Source of the DNA: Rostratula benghalensis
Taxonomy: Eukaryota; Chordata; Aves; Charadriiformes; Rostratulidae
DNA: 64,000 nucleotides
Direction: 5' to 3'
Assembly (NCBI GenBank): GCA_013399305.1
Contig: VXAI01000018.1
Location: forward strand, 881,126 to 945,125
Shown here: piece after piece, positions 25,353 through 36,812 of the stretch
Position numbering within the stretch: the first letter of the stretch is position 1
How the letters are laid out: the number at the start of each line of letters is the position of its first letter
The notes under the pieces: generated by a model
Database searches by the model: none
What the model was told of the DNA's origin: nothing
What the model saw: only the letters and a program-made list of their open reading frames with translations
Translations under genes and position numbers: made by a program

Positions 25353-27463
25353 ACCACATTGCCTTTGCCTTGTAGCCACTGGTATTTCGGGACTCATTAT
25401 AGCATGGCAACAACAACAAAAAGCTGAACAGCTGCAAAAACATGTTTTGCTGGCTGTCTTTGGTGAGCATTGATGATTTTCCCCTCTGTTTCCCTCTGCT
25501 ATCTAGCTGAGAGCTTACCCCTCACCAGCACAATTTTTGTCTGAACTCATATTGCCACCAGAGCAGTTAGTGACCATGAAACTCAGCAAAGGATGACTAA
25601 ACATAATTAAGGCATGCTGACTGATACCTTATACATTTGTTTTGGTATTCTTAATTAATGGATTAATAAAAAAACACCTCCAGGGGACTTTCTCTTCTCC
25701 AGATTTTTGCCCTCTTGATGTCTATCTCCAAGACATCACACTGGGATACTTCCCAAATTACATGCTTTGTGCTTAAAACCCAGGAGCCAAAAAGGCCATG
25801 GAGCAAAGAATAAAGCATCCAGAGTAGTAGGAGATAATCTAGAGGAATCACTGGTACAATTCCAAGTTCTCCTTTTCCAGAGCAGTACCATCAGGGGGGG
25901 AAAAAAAAAAAAAAAGAAAAGAAAAAGCAGCATCCACTGCAGCTGAACATATCTGTCTGCCTGTGTCCCTGCCCAAGAAAACTGAGAGAAGAAATAGCAG
26001 AAATGTTATGGTACAAACTAGTCTGCTCAGAAGGTGTTTTAGCTTTTGTGAAAACTTCTCTAGCAGATATCCTAAACAAACATGCTTTTACTGGGCACAA
26101 GAGCAGGTATCCATTTAGAAGCTCACAGCAGCCCATTAGTGATTGAAGCATCATCACAACAAAAGGAAGAGCAAACCTTAGAACTATCCAGGCAAATCAA
26201 GGTTGAATTCTTCCTGGCTGTGGTTACAATAGCAAAGCTAAAATAACTCTTTAGAGTGCATTGCATTGGAGTCAAGACTGGGTATAGCTGGGATCAAGAA
26301 GGAATTACATAAAGAAAACTAATTTGATCTTGCTGCCTATTTACCACTGGAATCATAACTCTCTCTTATGCAGCATCAAGCATAATTGCTGTCAAGATAA
26401 TTACAACAGAGCAGCAGAATACTTCTTCCAGGTGCAGAATAACTAGCAGGAGCAGGCAAAATGGTAATCCAGACAGATAGTGCTTTTAAAACAGATGGCC
26501 TCGATAGTAATGGGGAGAAAAGCACCTGGGGAAGTATCCCAGGAGTATCTAAGAGCAGCAGAACTTCATGGGCTTCCCCCCAACCCCTCGGCCCATGGAG
26601 TTGGCTGTGATCTGGAGCAATTTGCTGTAATGAAACAAAAGAAAACTCCGGGTCCTTTAGTAAATTTGCCCTTTCATCTGCATCACCTGCTCCTTCAGCT
26701 ACAGCCAGGGAGCCTCATGCTTTGCATTTGCATGGATGGAGCAGGCAGAGCCAAGGGCTGCTGCTGCTGCAGGAGGGCGAGCAATCTGCTGGTGGAAGGG
26801 GAAAGAAGGGAGGTGGTGGTGTGAAACTTGGGGTCACCTCCAAGCAGCTCTGAAATAACACGAACACCCCAGCAGAGCTCTGCCCGAGAAGGATGGAAAT
26901 GAAGCATCATGCCAAGACCAGCTTCAGCTTCTTACACTTATAATAATGTTCTCATGCTAAACTATTAGCTAATAATGAGATTAGAAATCTATTTCATATG
27001 CAAAATTCTTGGGTTTCCCCACTCTCTACCTTATTCCATCACCTGAAGAAAATGGCAAAAGCATTCAGCTCAGATGGGAACTTGCTCTTTGTTAAAATCT
27101 GCCATTTGATTTTGCTCAGGTGTTTCTCACTCCAGCAAATCAGGGTGACTGGTTTTCCTTTAGAGTAGACATAGCAAAACAACTTTCTTGCACTAGAATG
27201 TGGTTTAGTTTTGACTAGCTGTCTTGGTACTAAACACTGATCAACTGAAGTCAAAATTGAATAATATCCTGCCACTTTTAACACTACGAAAGTCTTAAGG
27301 AACTATATTTTCAACTTTGTTACAACCCTGCTCAGGCCAGCCCAGTGTTTCCTAGAGCACTCTGCAGAGACGTTACCTGATGACTAGGGTCCTATTTTTA
27401 GTTTGCAAACAAACAGCCCATGAAACACTTTTGCTTTTGCCAAATATTTGCTAAATACTTCCT

Positions 27464-27482
27464 CCCCCCCCTCCCCCCCCCC
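27464..27482. repeat. C-rich tract (G-run on minus strand)
   Basis: Runs of 8 and 10 C are separated by one T, so the minus strand carries two long G runs that could form a G-quadruplex. The tract lies about 1 kb downstream of the CpG island in plus coordinates, within the predicted SSTR5 first intron. Confidence 0.85.
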
Positions 27483-28923
27483 AAGAACACATTTCAGGCT
27501 CTGTTATGCTCAGAGATTACTCACTTTGGCTGAGCTGGTCCTGTCCCACAAACACTCGTGTAAATCACACGCTTCTGATTTTTCTCCCAGCTCAGCTGAT
27601 TTAAGCAACTTCAGCCAGAGGAAAGTGTGCTCACACCCAGGCAGGTGAGGCTGGGGCTAAACTCCAATAACTGCACCGGTGCATCACTGTAACCAGGGGG
27701 TTTTACCAAAATGCTTCTCTTCCTCCCCCTCAGCTCTCCTCTGTGATCCATTGGCATCTGCTGACTTCAGAGATTTGATAGATTCAAAACCAGTTCAGAT
27801 GAGGAGCATTTAACTATAGGCAGCATCTGCTCCAAGGCTGAGAGACAGCTGAAACAACCATAAGTCTCTTTGGCTCTGTTACCCCTTCCAGGGTGACAAC
27901 CAAACTCAGTAACAGCTTCTCTTGCTGCATGAAGAGGAGTAGCTCCAGGAGAGAAGCCTTGGGGGGGACCTCCCAATTTGAGAGATCTCTGGCTCAGGAA
28001 CACCCCACACCAGCTGGGATTCCCAACACAAGCACTAACAGACTGATCCCAGCACCCTGAGTACTGGCTCCCCAGTGTGACCTGCATGCTTCCTCCCCCA
28101 CAAAGCTACAAAAAGTCTCTCGTTTACCCCAATGCAAACCTGCAAGTTCAAAACACTTGAGCTGAGCTGTTCTTTCCCTGCTTTTCAGTCTTGGGCACAG
28201 GGAACAAGCTGGGGCTGGTTCTTCAGGTACTGGGATCAGCCAGCGAGACACACGGTGTTTCTCCCAGCCCTGACTGATGGTCACTCCCAGGACTCCACTT
28301 TGACCTTGACCATTCACTTCTTGCTGACCACCTTGGAGTACATCCAACCTCCTGCCCTTCCTTCCCTTGTTCTATCAGAAAGGAGCACGGTGTGCTCAGT
28401 TCTAACCCCCCCTGCGGCTTTCTCTGCCCCTGGCCCACCAGGCTGTGCCAGGCTGGGCAGCATTCGAGGTTCTGCCACCTTTTTTTTTTGGGTCACGGTG
28501 GTGTTCGAGCAGCACCGAGCGGGTGGTGTGTCAGGCTGTGCCTGCGCATCCCTCCCGCAGGTGCCTTTCTCCTCCCTTTCAAGCGGCCGCTTTAAAGCGA
28601 CGGTAAGGCTTGTCCTGCTTTAAACACCTTTAAGCATCCTCCGCTCGGCCAGTGGGTCTTCTCCCCACCATTCCTCCAGCCAGGACGGGGTCACCCTGCT
28701 CTCCAGGAGCGCAAGCCCCCTAAGAAGGGGAAAACTCGGGGTTGCTGCTTCTTTCGGGGAAGCTGCAAACGGGACCTCTTTCATCTCAGAGAGCTCCCAA
28801 AAGCGGGCTGCGCTTTGTAAAGCCCCAAGCTGCCCGTCCCCATCCCTCCTGCCTCTCCCCCCATCCCTTTAGGCTCCCCCAGCCCCGTTCGCTGTTCTTC
28901 TCCCTCCTCTCCTCCCGGCAATG

Positions 28924-28931
28924 ATTACCTG
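28924..28931 (-). promoter_or_regulatory. Second candidate splice donor in CpG island (minus strand)
   Basis: Minus-strand GCAG followed by GTAATC makes an acceptable donor at the downstream edge of the CpG-dense core. It is an alternative end for the predicted noncoding first exon. It is weaker at intron positions +5 and +6 than the donor at 29341-29350. Confidence 0.3.
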
Positions 28932-29340
28932 CAGCTCCAGGGACTCCTCTCCGCCGGCTGGAGGCATGAACAGCCCCGTTCCCCCCGTGGGCTGTAGCGC
29001 TGCTCCGGCTGCAGCCCGCCCCCCACCCCCGAGCCGGGAGCGCACCCCGCGCTCCGCCGCTTCCCTCCGGCGGCGGGCGGGGACCGCGGCCGCTCCCCCG
29101 GGGAGGAGGGACGGGGCTCCCGGCTGGGGCTGCCTCTGGGAGGGATGGAGGGGGGCGAACGGAGCAGCGGCAGGGGAGGGTACCGCAGCCCGGGAGTGGA
29201 CAGCCTGCGGCCACCCACTCTGCAGAAAGTTGGGCTGGAGGTAGGGAGCCGTCGGTGCTGGAGGGAGCAGCCTTCCGCCGGGATGCTCTGCCCCCCCGCC
29301 CCCAGCACGCCTGTGCCCCGCTCCGCAAGCTCAGGGATGC

Positions 29341-29350
29341 CCTTACCTGA
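29341..29350 (-). promoter_or_regulatory. Candidate splice donor in CpG island (minus strand)
   Basis: Minus-strand TCAG followed by GTAAGG is a near-consensus 5' splice site inside the CpG island, with the last exon base at 29347. Joined to the acceptor at 21910 it would give a noncoding SSTR5 first exon and a 7.4-kb intron. A TATA-like TTTAAAA (29565-29571, minus) lies about 220 nt upstream. A transcript is inferred, not shown. Confidence 0.4.
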
Positions 29351-30302
29351 CTCTGGCTCTGTCGCCCCGCTGTGCTGCTGTGCCCGGTCCCCTGCACCCC
29401 GAGGAGCCGGCAGCCCCCCGCTACGGGTGCGGGGTCTGCACCTTGCGAGGGGAGCGGCGGCTCCTGGGAGCACCCACTCTGTGCCCACGGAGAAGGGTAG
29501 TGGGTATCACAGGAGACCTGCATTTCCTCCTCTGGTCTAGCTCCCTTCCAGCTCCGAGAAGTCCTTTTAAAGACTCCTGCAGGCTCGTCTGGAGCGAGCC
29601 CCCTCCCCGAACGCAGGGGAATCGCTGCTGCTCCTCCGAAAGTGCAGCACCTGAACGTGCAGGCTCCTTCAGGGGCGACGAGAAGGGACTGTCATCTTCA
29701 GCACATTTATCTTACGCACCTCTCCCCGGGCACTGAGAGAAAGGGAAGACGGAGTGGCGGGGTTGGACTCATCATCCTGCCCCTCCACGGAGAACAGGAG
29801 CTAAAAATCCCATGGGGGGATGTTTTACTCCAGCTGGTTATGAATCAGGCCCTAAAATTACTAGCTAGTGGAGAGATGCAGGGCTTAATAACCAGGCTGC
29901 CAGGCTTAACTTAGTGTCTGTTTTACTCCCTCCTAAATTCCCATTGACTTCACCAGGGTTCTGCAAGGCAGGAAGGGGATGAAATTTTTTGCTCTTTGAA
30001 TGCAACAAGTGAATAAAAGTCACATATAGCTCTCCCCCTCCTCTGCCTTTCACCCTCCTTCTGCTATCACATATCAAACCACTCATACCTCTGTCACCTA
30101 AGGCCCTTTTCTCTGCCACTTGCCCCTGTGTGTGCAGCAGGGGTGTGGGGTTAACTGGGTGCAGGGCTCCCAGCCCCTGCCAGGAGCTCCTGTTTTCATC
30201 AGCATGCACAAGGCATCGTGCTTCGTAATAATGTATATGATCTTAATCCACTGCTGAGGCTTTTCAATTAGAGATCTGTGATTGAGTCAGATGTGTGAAT
30301 GC

Positions 30303-30326
30303 AAAAAAAAAAAAAAAAAAAAAAAA
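30303..30326. repeat. A24 homopolymer
   Basis: This is a run of 24 A just beyond the upstream edge of the CpG island in plus coordinates. The flanks are AT-rich, with no recognisable retroposed body. Confidence 0.9.
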
Positions 30327-31131
30327 GGGAGAAAGCTGCTTTTGGCATGTCACTTTCTAATTCAATCTGCTGATGTATTTATGGTCATGTATTGCTAAAT
30401 TGAACTAAGACTCCAGTCTGCTCTTGCCATGACAATGGGGAGAGTCATCTGATAAAAATAGAGTTGGGATGATAAACAGAAAAGAAGAGGAGATTTTGAT
30501 TACCTTCTTTGAAAACATGCCAAGCAAAATGTGATACAATAGCCCCACTGTGAATATCAGCTTGAATCAAAATAGGGCTAATTTAATGAATTTCCCCTCA
30601 TATATTTTATGAGCATTTTATTATCATTTGTACTATTTAAAAAGTTGCTGAGAAAACACAGTGGTCCCTAAGTTTCCTTGAAGAAAATACCACTCTTCCT
30701 CTACATAAACAACTTGCCAAAAAGTGGTTTTACCAGGATCTGTGCTATGATAGAGGCAGGATTAAAAAAAAGCTCCCAAGGCTTGTCGAATTCTTTACCC
30801 ACTCGAGTCAACGGTGATACTCCGTTTCAGGGCTGAATGAAGCAAACACAAAGGCTATCTGAGAACGCTACCTGTTATCGTGCTTTTTAATGGCTAATGC
30901 CCCTGGTCAGAGACCAAAGATCATTTACACCGACCACAGAATAAACATGGGAGGAAAAATAACCCCTGGCACACAAGTGCAGGTGCAGGTGCCTGGTGGT
31001 GCAGCCGGGCACGCAGACCTTCAGGGCCACTTGGGAAGGGTGATGGCCCGGATCTGTTGTGGGGAGGGTCAATGCGTGAGGCAGATGAGATGTGTGGAGG
31101 AAAAGCATACAATTGTGATGGGACAGTATCC

Positions 31132-31149
31132 TTTTTTTTTTTTTTTTTT
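31132..31149. repeat. T18 homopolymer
   Basis: This is a simple run of 18 T in AT-rich noncoding sequence, without recognised flanking element. Confidence 0.9.
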
Positions 31150-34100
31150 AATCCCAGTGGATCTGTCCTTTTTGCTGCATGTAATATTTTACAGTTTTAT
31201 AATCTATATATCTTTTACATTTTTCTGTTGAGGAGGTTATAGAGGGGAGAAAGTTCTAATATTGTGCTGAGAGCCTCAAACTGCATTATTTTTCTTCTAT
31301 TATTTTTTTATTTTCTTCTGTTATTTGTGTAAAAACACCTCTCAAACAGCCATAACTTGGATACAAGTCTATTTATTTTTCCATTCTTTGTCACACACAG
31401 AAATTCAGTGTCATAACACCATCCCTGAATGCTGCGTTTCCTGCTGTAATGATGAATGATCATGAAACTGCTGACAAATGTAACGGTAGTAATACACTTT
31501 AAAATGGTGGATGTGTGTAACAAGGGGGAGGTGACAGCTCCAGGGGAGCTGTAAAGCCAGGTTGCATGGGAAGCTCCTCCTGCGCTTTCGCAACTGCCTT
31601 GTCAAAATTCAGCTGAAGCAGAAAGGATGAGCTGTGATCAATATTTTTAGAAGGAAGAACTCCTGGGGAACTTATGTCAGCAGCCTCCCCTGTGGAACCT
31701 GGCAGTAAGGAACTGAGACTGATTGCTGATGAGGGACGAATTATTAGTGTGTAAACCATCTCAGTCACAGACTTGGGTCCTGATCTAGCTTGAACTAGAT
31801 GGAGGTGTTGAAACTGAGACCCTGGGGCTGGATTGCCTCTGACTACAAGGACCGAAGCAGTGCAACAGAGATACCTTTCAGACTGAGACAAACAGAGAAA
31901 TGGAGAAGGAGGAGAAGACATATGGATTGCTCCTAGTTTGTTTCCGGAGTCATTGCACTAAAAATTGATTGTGTACTAAGGATTAGACCCAGACTTTTCA
32001 TTACCACAAGAGGACTAGTGTCAAAACCAGTGAAATCGGTATGGAAAAGCAGACTGCATAACTTTGCCAGGCTGGAAGTAGACGACTCGTTTTTTCAGAA
32101 TCTTCCCAAGTGGTGAAGGAGTGTCTTTATTTAAAAAAAAAAAGGGAGTCAGAGGCAATGGCACAGAGAGAAGTATGTTTTTAGTTAAACAGCTGGTTGT
32201 GGCTGAAACACGCTTTCATTCCTCATCCCTACAAGATTCCCCAAAGTGCAGGATGGCCATGGTGTGAAGACACCCATCTCAGCAAATTACACCTCTCAGA
32301 CTTGTGGTGAGTGAAGGTTTGGCTCCCAAGACTCAACTCCAGCCTCTGCCTGAAGGTTACAGTGTGTGTTCATCTAAAAATTCTAAACATTTTTTTTAAC
32401 ATTACCAGTTTTGAGAAAAATAAAGAAATATATGGGGAAAGAGCTCTAGCATATTACCTTGAAAGAAAATCATTGAGCTTGCTGCATGAGAGTGGTTGCT
32501 CATCACTTGGAGTTTTCAAATCCAGCTGAGATTTGGTCTGTAGTGTAGTCCTGAGTTATTCATGTTACCATAGAAATAAATGGATCCATTTTCCGCCCTT
32601 CACTGTTCAAAGCTTCAGACTACACTGGCTACAGATATCTATCACCCCTCCACCTCACGAGCCCCAGCCATGGCCATGGTATTGGCTTTCCAATCTTTGT
32701 TTCCCCCAGAAACTCCACATGCAGCAGGGACTTTTTTTTTTTTCTTTCTTCTTTATTTTTTCTTTAATGATTGGCTTGCATTCAACTCAAGTGTTTCTGG
32801 AGCTCACAGAAACATGCTTCAGCTCAGCTTCTAACTGGAAGACAGTTAGTCTATTCAATTACATTCACAGTTTGGCTGACTGAAGCCGAATGTTTTCACT
32901 TTCCTTGTAGAATATGCTGTGAAAAGCCAGGCAGCAGGAATCACAGCGAGGTTGAGGTGTTTTCACTTCTCTCTGTTATTCTCCTTACAAGGAAGAAAAA
33001 TCAATGCCTTTCAAATCAGTGCATTAAAAATCTCTCAAATGGTCTGTAATTACTGGCCCATCTGTTGTCAAATTGTTGAATTGCCTGCAGCAGAGATGCA
33101 GGAGGATCTTCCCAGTTGATCATTACTGAGAAGCCCTGGGTTACTCCCCACCGTGGTGATGCACCAACAGCCCACTTTGCCTCTTGGAAGCCAAGGAGGA
33201 GAAAGCACAGGCCAAGGGTCTGGGTTTGCCCATTGCTACCTTGAGCAAACACTACTTGCCTATTTGCAATCTGATTGAGAAAGAAAACTGCTTTTCTTTC
33301 CATGACTTTCAAATTAGCTGTTCTCAATAGCTGTGAAGCAAACTCATTTTTTCTTCAGCCCTTAGGTCTGGTAGACAAACTGTTATTAAAGCCTTCTGAT
33401 AGAAATGTGTGTCTTTAGACAGAACTTGCTCCCCTCAGAATAAACCCATTTACTACTTACTCTCTGCACACAGTTTTCCCAGCACTGGACAAGAATCACT
33501 AGTGGCAAAATTTCACATGCACCAATTTCTTTGTACCAGCAGCATCTTGTGGTTTTCAGCTGATTTTTCTGGCAATGTACTTTTTCAGTGAGAAGCTCTT
33601 TTTCCATTAGGAGGGCTTTGCCCGATGAGATTTTTTTTTTCCAACCAACCATCAAAATCAATGAGCACTTCCTGCTGCTGGGATGTGCCTCAGTGGCAGG
33701 TGTTCAAACTGTTTGTCACTCAGTTCATTGATGCTGAAGCGTTCTGTCACCCTCCAGCGCCTGGCTGGAGAGACGTGTTGGTGTCATGTGCCATCTTTCC
33801 CCATTATCCCTGTCCCTCCTCCTTCTCCTGTTCTTGATGGATCATTGTTCAGCCACACAACTGGCACTGAGCAGACAGGAATGGTCCTGGAGCTCTGATT
33901 CTATAAGCTTTTTTGGGATCACAGTTTGTAAAAATGAATAATTTATTAAAATCATTTCACCCACATCCTACTTTTCTCCATAGTCTTTAACCAGCATCCC
34001 ACAAGAGTCTCTCAGGCAGACTCAAGAGATGTTTGAAGAGAATTTCACCATCGTATTGAAATGAAGAGGACAATGGCAGGATTCCAGCTGCAAAGAAAAT

Positions 34101-34880
34101 CCTTTCCAAAGAACTGCTGAGTTTCATCAAAGGGGTGAAACGGGAAAAGCATTTGAGGTGACCAGTGGTTAACTGCAGGATGTTTGTAGGAAGAGTTCTG
34201 TATGTGCACATTTTTTCTTGTTTTAGAGCAGTGTATTTCTCTGTGTTGTGTTTGGAGTTGCTCTTATAGATTTTTATTTTATTTTTTCTCTGATAGGCTA
34301 TAATAAAGCATAATTAGGTGCATTTTAATTTAATTAAGGTGCTTTGTTTTCAATGAGATGGTGTCCGAGCAGCATATTTACTTCAGAAGTGACTTTCTTC
34401 TGTTAATCTTGTGCTTGCAACTGTTAGGAGAAATACTAGATGCTGTATTTTGAAAAACAAGTTATATCAAACCCATAGCTCAGATGAAGATATTTCTCCG
34501 GATTCTCATAATTTTCTGCATTATGCACCTGATCCTTAGGCAGCACATCTGGAAAAGGTTCTGTTATATGGCCATCCTCAACATGGGTTAGGACCACACA
34601 CAACACACAGGGAGTCCAGAACTGACAAGAAAAGGCTGATTTTCCATGGAAATTTCTTGTCTTCAACCGATGCAAGGAGTGGACCATGTAAACCTTTCCA
34701 GCTATCTTCTATGGAAAGTTCACCAAAATTCTTTGGAGTTTAGCTGTGCAAAACACATCTTACATGAATGTCACCCTCCCTTAAGTATGTGGATGCTGCT
34801 GAGGTGCTCAAAAGCTGAAATGGAGATTGCACCGGTGCTGTCAGTTTCTGAAATGGTCTCTGTGGGCTGAGGATTGGAAG

Positions 34881-35152
34881 AGAATCATAGAATCATGGGC
34901 AGAGAGGGACCTCTGGGGTCATCTAGTCCGACCTCCCCACATCAGCAGGGACACCCCCAACCAGACCAGGTTGCCTAGGGCCTCCTTGAGCCTCCCCTTG
35001 AATATCTCCAGGGAAGGGGCCTCAACCACCTCCCTGGGCAACCTGTTCCAGTGTTCCACCACCCTCAGAGTAAAGAACCTATTCCTAATATCCAGTCCAA
35101 ATGTGCTCTTCTCCAGCTTGAAGTCAACAGGTCTTTGACCTGTGACCTCCAT
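34881..35152 (-). mobile_element. CR1 LINE, 5'-truncated 3' end
   Basis: Read on the minus strand, this encodes the C-terminal tail of CR1 ORF2 (LDIRNRFFTLRVVEHWNRLP, then EVVEAPSLEIFKGRL). It ends in two copies of the octamer ATGATTCT at 34896-34881, the hallmark CR1 3' terminus. The element is severely 5'-truncated, at about 270 bp, as most avian CR1 copies are. The frame is still open from 35152, which suggests a moderately young copy. No target-site duplication is evident, which is normal for CR1. Confidence 0.93.
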
Positions 35153-36405
35153 GGGTGGCTTTCCATTGTAGTGTTGTGACCAGGAAGAAAAGTGACAAGG
35201 TGAGTTACTTCATGATTCATTATTCATTTTGTAGTTATTAATGTGAGCAGCAGCCAGCATCTCAAGCCTGCAAACTTGTTTGGTTTTCTGCCAGACTTCT
35301 CATTATGCACATGTAAACACAGGCAAATCATTTAATAGAACAGTCTTTATTAATTAAGGAGAGAAGATTTATTAAATAGAAAGCTCCTGAGCTCTGATGA
35401 CAAATATTTACAAGCTTGGGGACTTGTTGCAGGATTGGAATGGATAATAGTAGCAACTTGGTAAAATCAAACATTTGGTAAAAACCTGCACGTTTTGTGA
35501 TTCAGATCCAGAATCTGCTGCTCTCTCCAAGGAGAAGGGTAGGAAGAAAATCTTTGACTTACAAGTGCTCTCCAGCGAAAAGACATGGAACGTAAAAGTA
35601 ATAGCATTCCCTGGCATCTGATATAACTGTAAACAAGGGTTTCCTTCACAGTGTCTGAGAAACACTCAAAGCTGAATGGTAATATTTCTGGTGAGCCAAA
35701 CCATTTTTTAGAAATTGTTGAGTCAGAAAGACTTGCAAGATTTCGGTTGTTTCATTGCAGGCCAGCAAAGTTTTCGCACACTCTGGTCTGCCTGTGACAG
35801 ACAAATCCCTAACCTGTCCTCACTACCAGATAGAAGCAACAATAAAAGCTTTTCCAAAGAATGGAAATAAGTTGGGAAGTAAGAGAAGTTGGAAGTATTA
35901 CAAAAACATGTGAACAATCCTGCAGCTTTTCTGCTAGGGTTGCATCAAAGATGCTTCAAATAGCTCAAATCTGCAGTGATGCACTGTGTGTCCTTCCACC
36001 ACATGAAGACCTTAATGTGAGTCATCCCACAGATCACAAAGCAGATTTTTCAATGCTGATCACTATCCACTTTGTCCAGCAGGTTGATAAAGAGGTGGCT
36101 GCACACTGACAGAACTGGTGTCCTGTTTTAGGGACAAATAGTGCCCATGAGGATGAGCTGGTATTACTTTTCTCTCATCTTTGAAACAAATTTCTGTTTG
36201 TCTTAGGAGAGGTGGGATGAAGGTATGTAACCTAAAACCTTAACCATGTCAGCCCTGAGGCATTAATGGTGGGAGCTGGCACATTCCCTACAATATTTCT
36301 TGCAGGTGCTTCTACCCACTTGCAGGTTCACACAGTGGGGACATAAAGCATAAGAACCATGTAACACGGATTTAGATCTTATTCCTGTCCTAAAGCAGCA
36401 TTTTA
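35153..36405. other. Noncoding spacer between two CR1 copies
   Basis: About 1.25 kb of AT-rich sequence separates two CR1 3' ends in the same orientation. No gene, RNA or further repeat is recognised. Confidence 0.6.
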
Positions 36406-36510
36406 GAATAGAACAGAACAGAATAGAATAGAATAGAATAGAATAGAATAGAATAGAATAGAATAGAATAGAATAGAATAGAATAGAATAGAATAGAATA
36501 GAATAGAATA
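36406..36510. repeat. (GAATA)n pentanucleotide microsatellite
   Basis: Eighteen perfect GAATA units run from 36421 to 36510, preceded by two GAACA variants and a partial unit. It joins the 3' end of a minus-strand CR1, so it probably grew from that element's tail (TATTC in the CR1 sense). A pure tract of 90 bp is likely to vary in length between individuals. Confidence 0.97.
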
Positions 36511-36812
36511 ATTTCAGAAGGGATCCACAACAATCATCTAGTCCCACTGCCTGACCACTTCAGGGCAGGCTAAATTTAAAGATTGTTATTAAGGGCCTTG
36601 TCCAAATGTCTCATCAACACTAACTGTCCTGGAGCATCGACCACCTCTCCAGGAAGCCTGTTCCAGTATTTGACCACCTTCTCAGTAAAGAAGTGTTTCC
36701 TAATGTCAAGTTTGAACCTCGGTTTTGAATAGTCCTTGTGGATCTTGGACCATGGAAGACTCCCTTGCATTTGTAGCTCCTGCTCCAACAAGCTGGAAGC
36801 AGTCCTTCCCAT
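36511..36812 (-). mobile_element. CR1 LINE, 5'-truncated 3' end
   Basis: The minus strand encodes a CR1 ORF2 tail (FKLDIRKHFFTEKVVKYWNR, then LPGEVVDAP). The plus strand shows the characteristic CR1 3' phrases around 36535-36560 and 36640-36680 (CATCTAGTCCCACTGCCTGA; AAGCCTGTTCCAGTATTTGA). It is more diverged than the copy at 34.9 kb and may belong to another CR1 subfamily. Its 3' end abuts the (GAATA)n microsatellite directly, where an octamer tail would be expected. Confidence 0.9.

Larger units (their letters stand above)
21958..28479. other. Predicted first intron of SSTR5
   Basis: If the CpG-island promoter and the acceptor at 21910 are joined, this is intron. It contains a MIR-like fossil, an A18 run and a C-rich tract. 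A 150-codon minus frame at 24403-24855 overlaps a 94-codon plus frame, but neither resembles a known protein. No other gene is seen. Confidence 0.5.
28480..29700. promoter_or_regulatory. CpG island; candidate SSTR5 promoter / first-exon region
   Basis: The sequence turns abruptly GC-rich with dense CpG; the block 29041-29100 alone has about fourteen CpGs. It includes two NotI-type sites (28583-28590 and 29086-29093) and a GC box GGGCGGGG at 29075-29082. No other interval in the window looks like this. Long frames run through it on both strands (for example minus 28786-29523, 245 codons), but they look like the expected effect of few AT-rich stop codons: the translations are Pro/Gly/Ser/Arg-rich and I recognise no domain. 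It lies about 7 kb upstream of the SSTR5 coding exon on the coding side. A promoter is the natural reading. It could serve SSTR5, an antisense lncRNA, or both. Confidence 0.75.
29701..34880. other. Noncoding region upstream of CpG island
   Basis: No gene is recognised. The block 30.23-30.66 kb is AT-rich, with CTAATTTAATGAATTT-type homeodomain sites, and resembles a conserved noncoding element by eye. Homopolymers sit at 30.3 and 31.1 kb. A 140-codon minus frame at 31499-31921 has no recognised motif. Confidence 0.6.

Noticed and set aside
28132..28623. 163-codon plus-strand frame near the CpG island edge
   Set aside because: No domain; it runs into the GC-rich island, where open frames are expected.
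28786..29523. 245-codon minus-strand frame in the CpG island
   Set aside because: Both strands are open here because GC-rich DNA has few stop codons. The Pro/Gly/Ser/Arg-rich translation shows no domain, and a good donor interrupts the frame.
34919..35152. Conserved-looking 77-codon minus-strand protein
   Set aside because: It is the CR1 ORF2 C-terminal tail, so it is annotated as a mobile element and not as a host gene.
36263..36547. Repetitive Ile/Leu/Phe/Tyr/Ser 'membrane' frame
   Set aside because: It is a translation of the (TATTC)n microsatellite.
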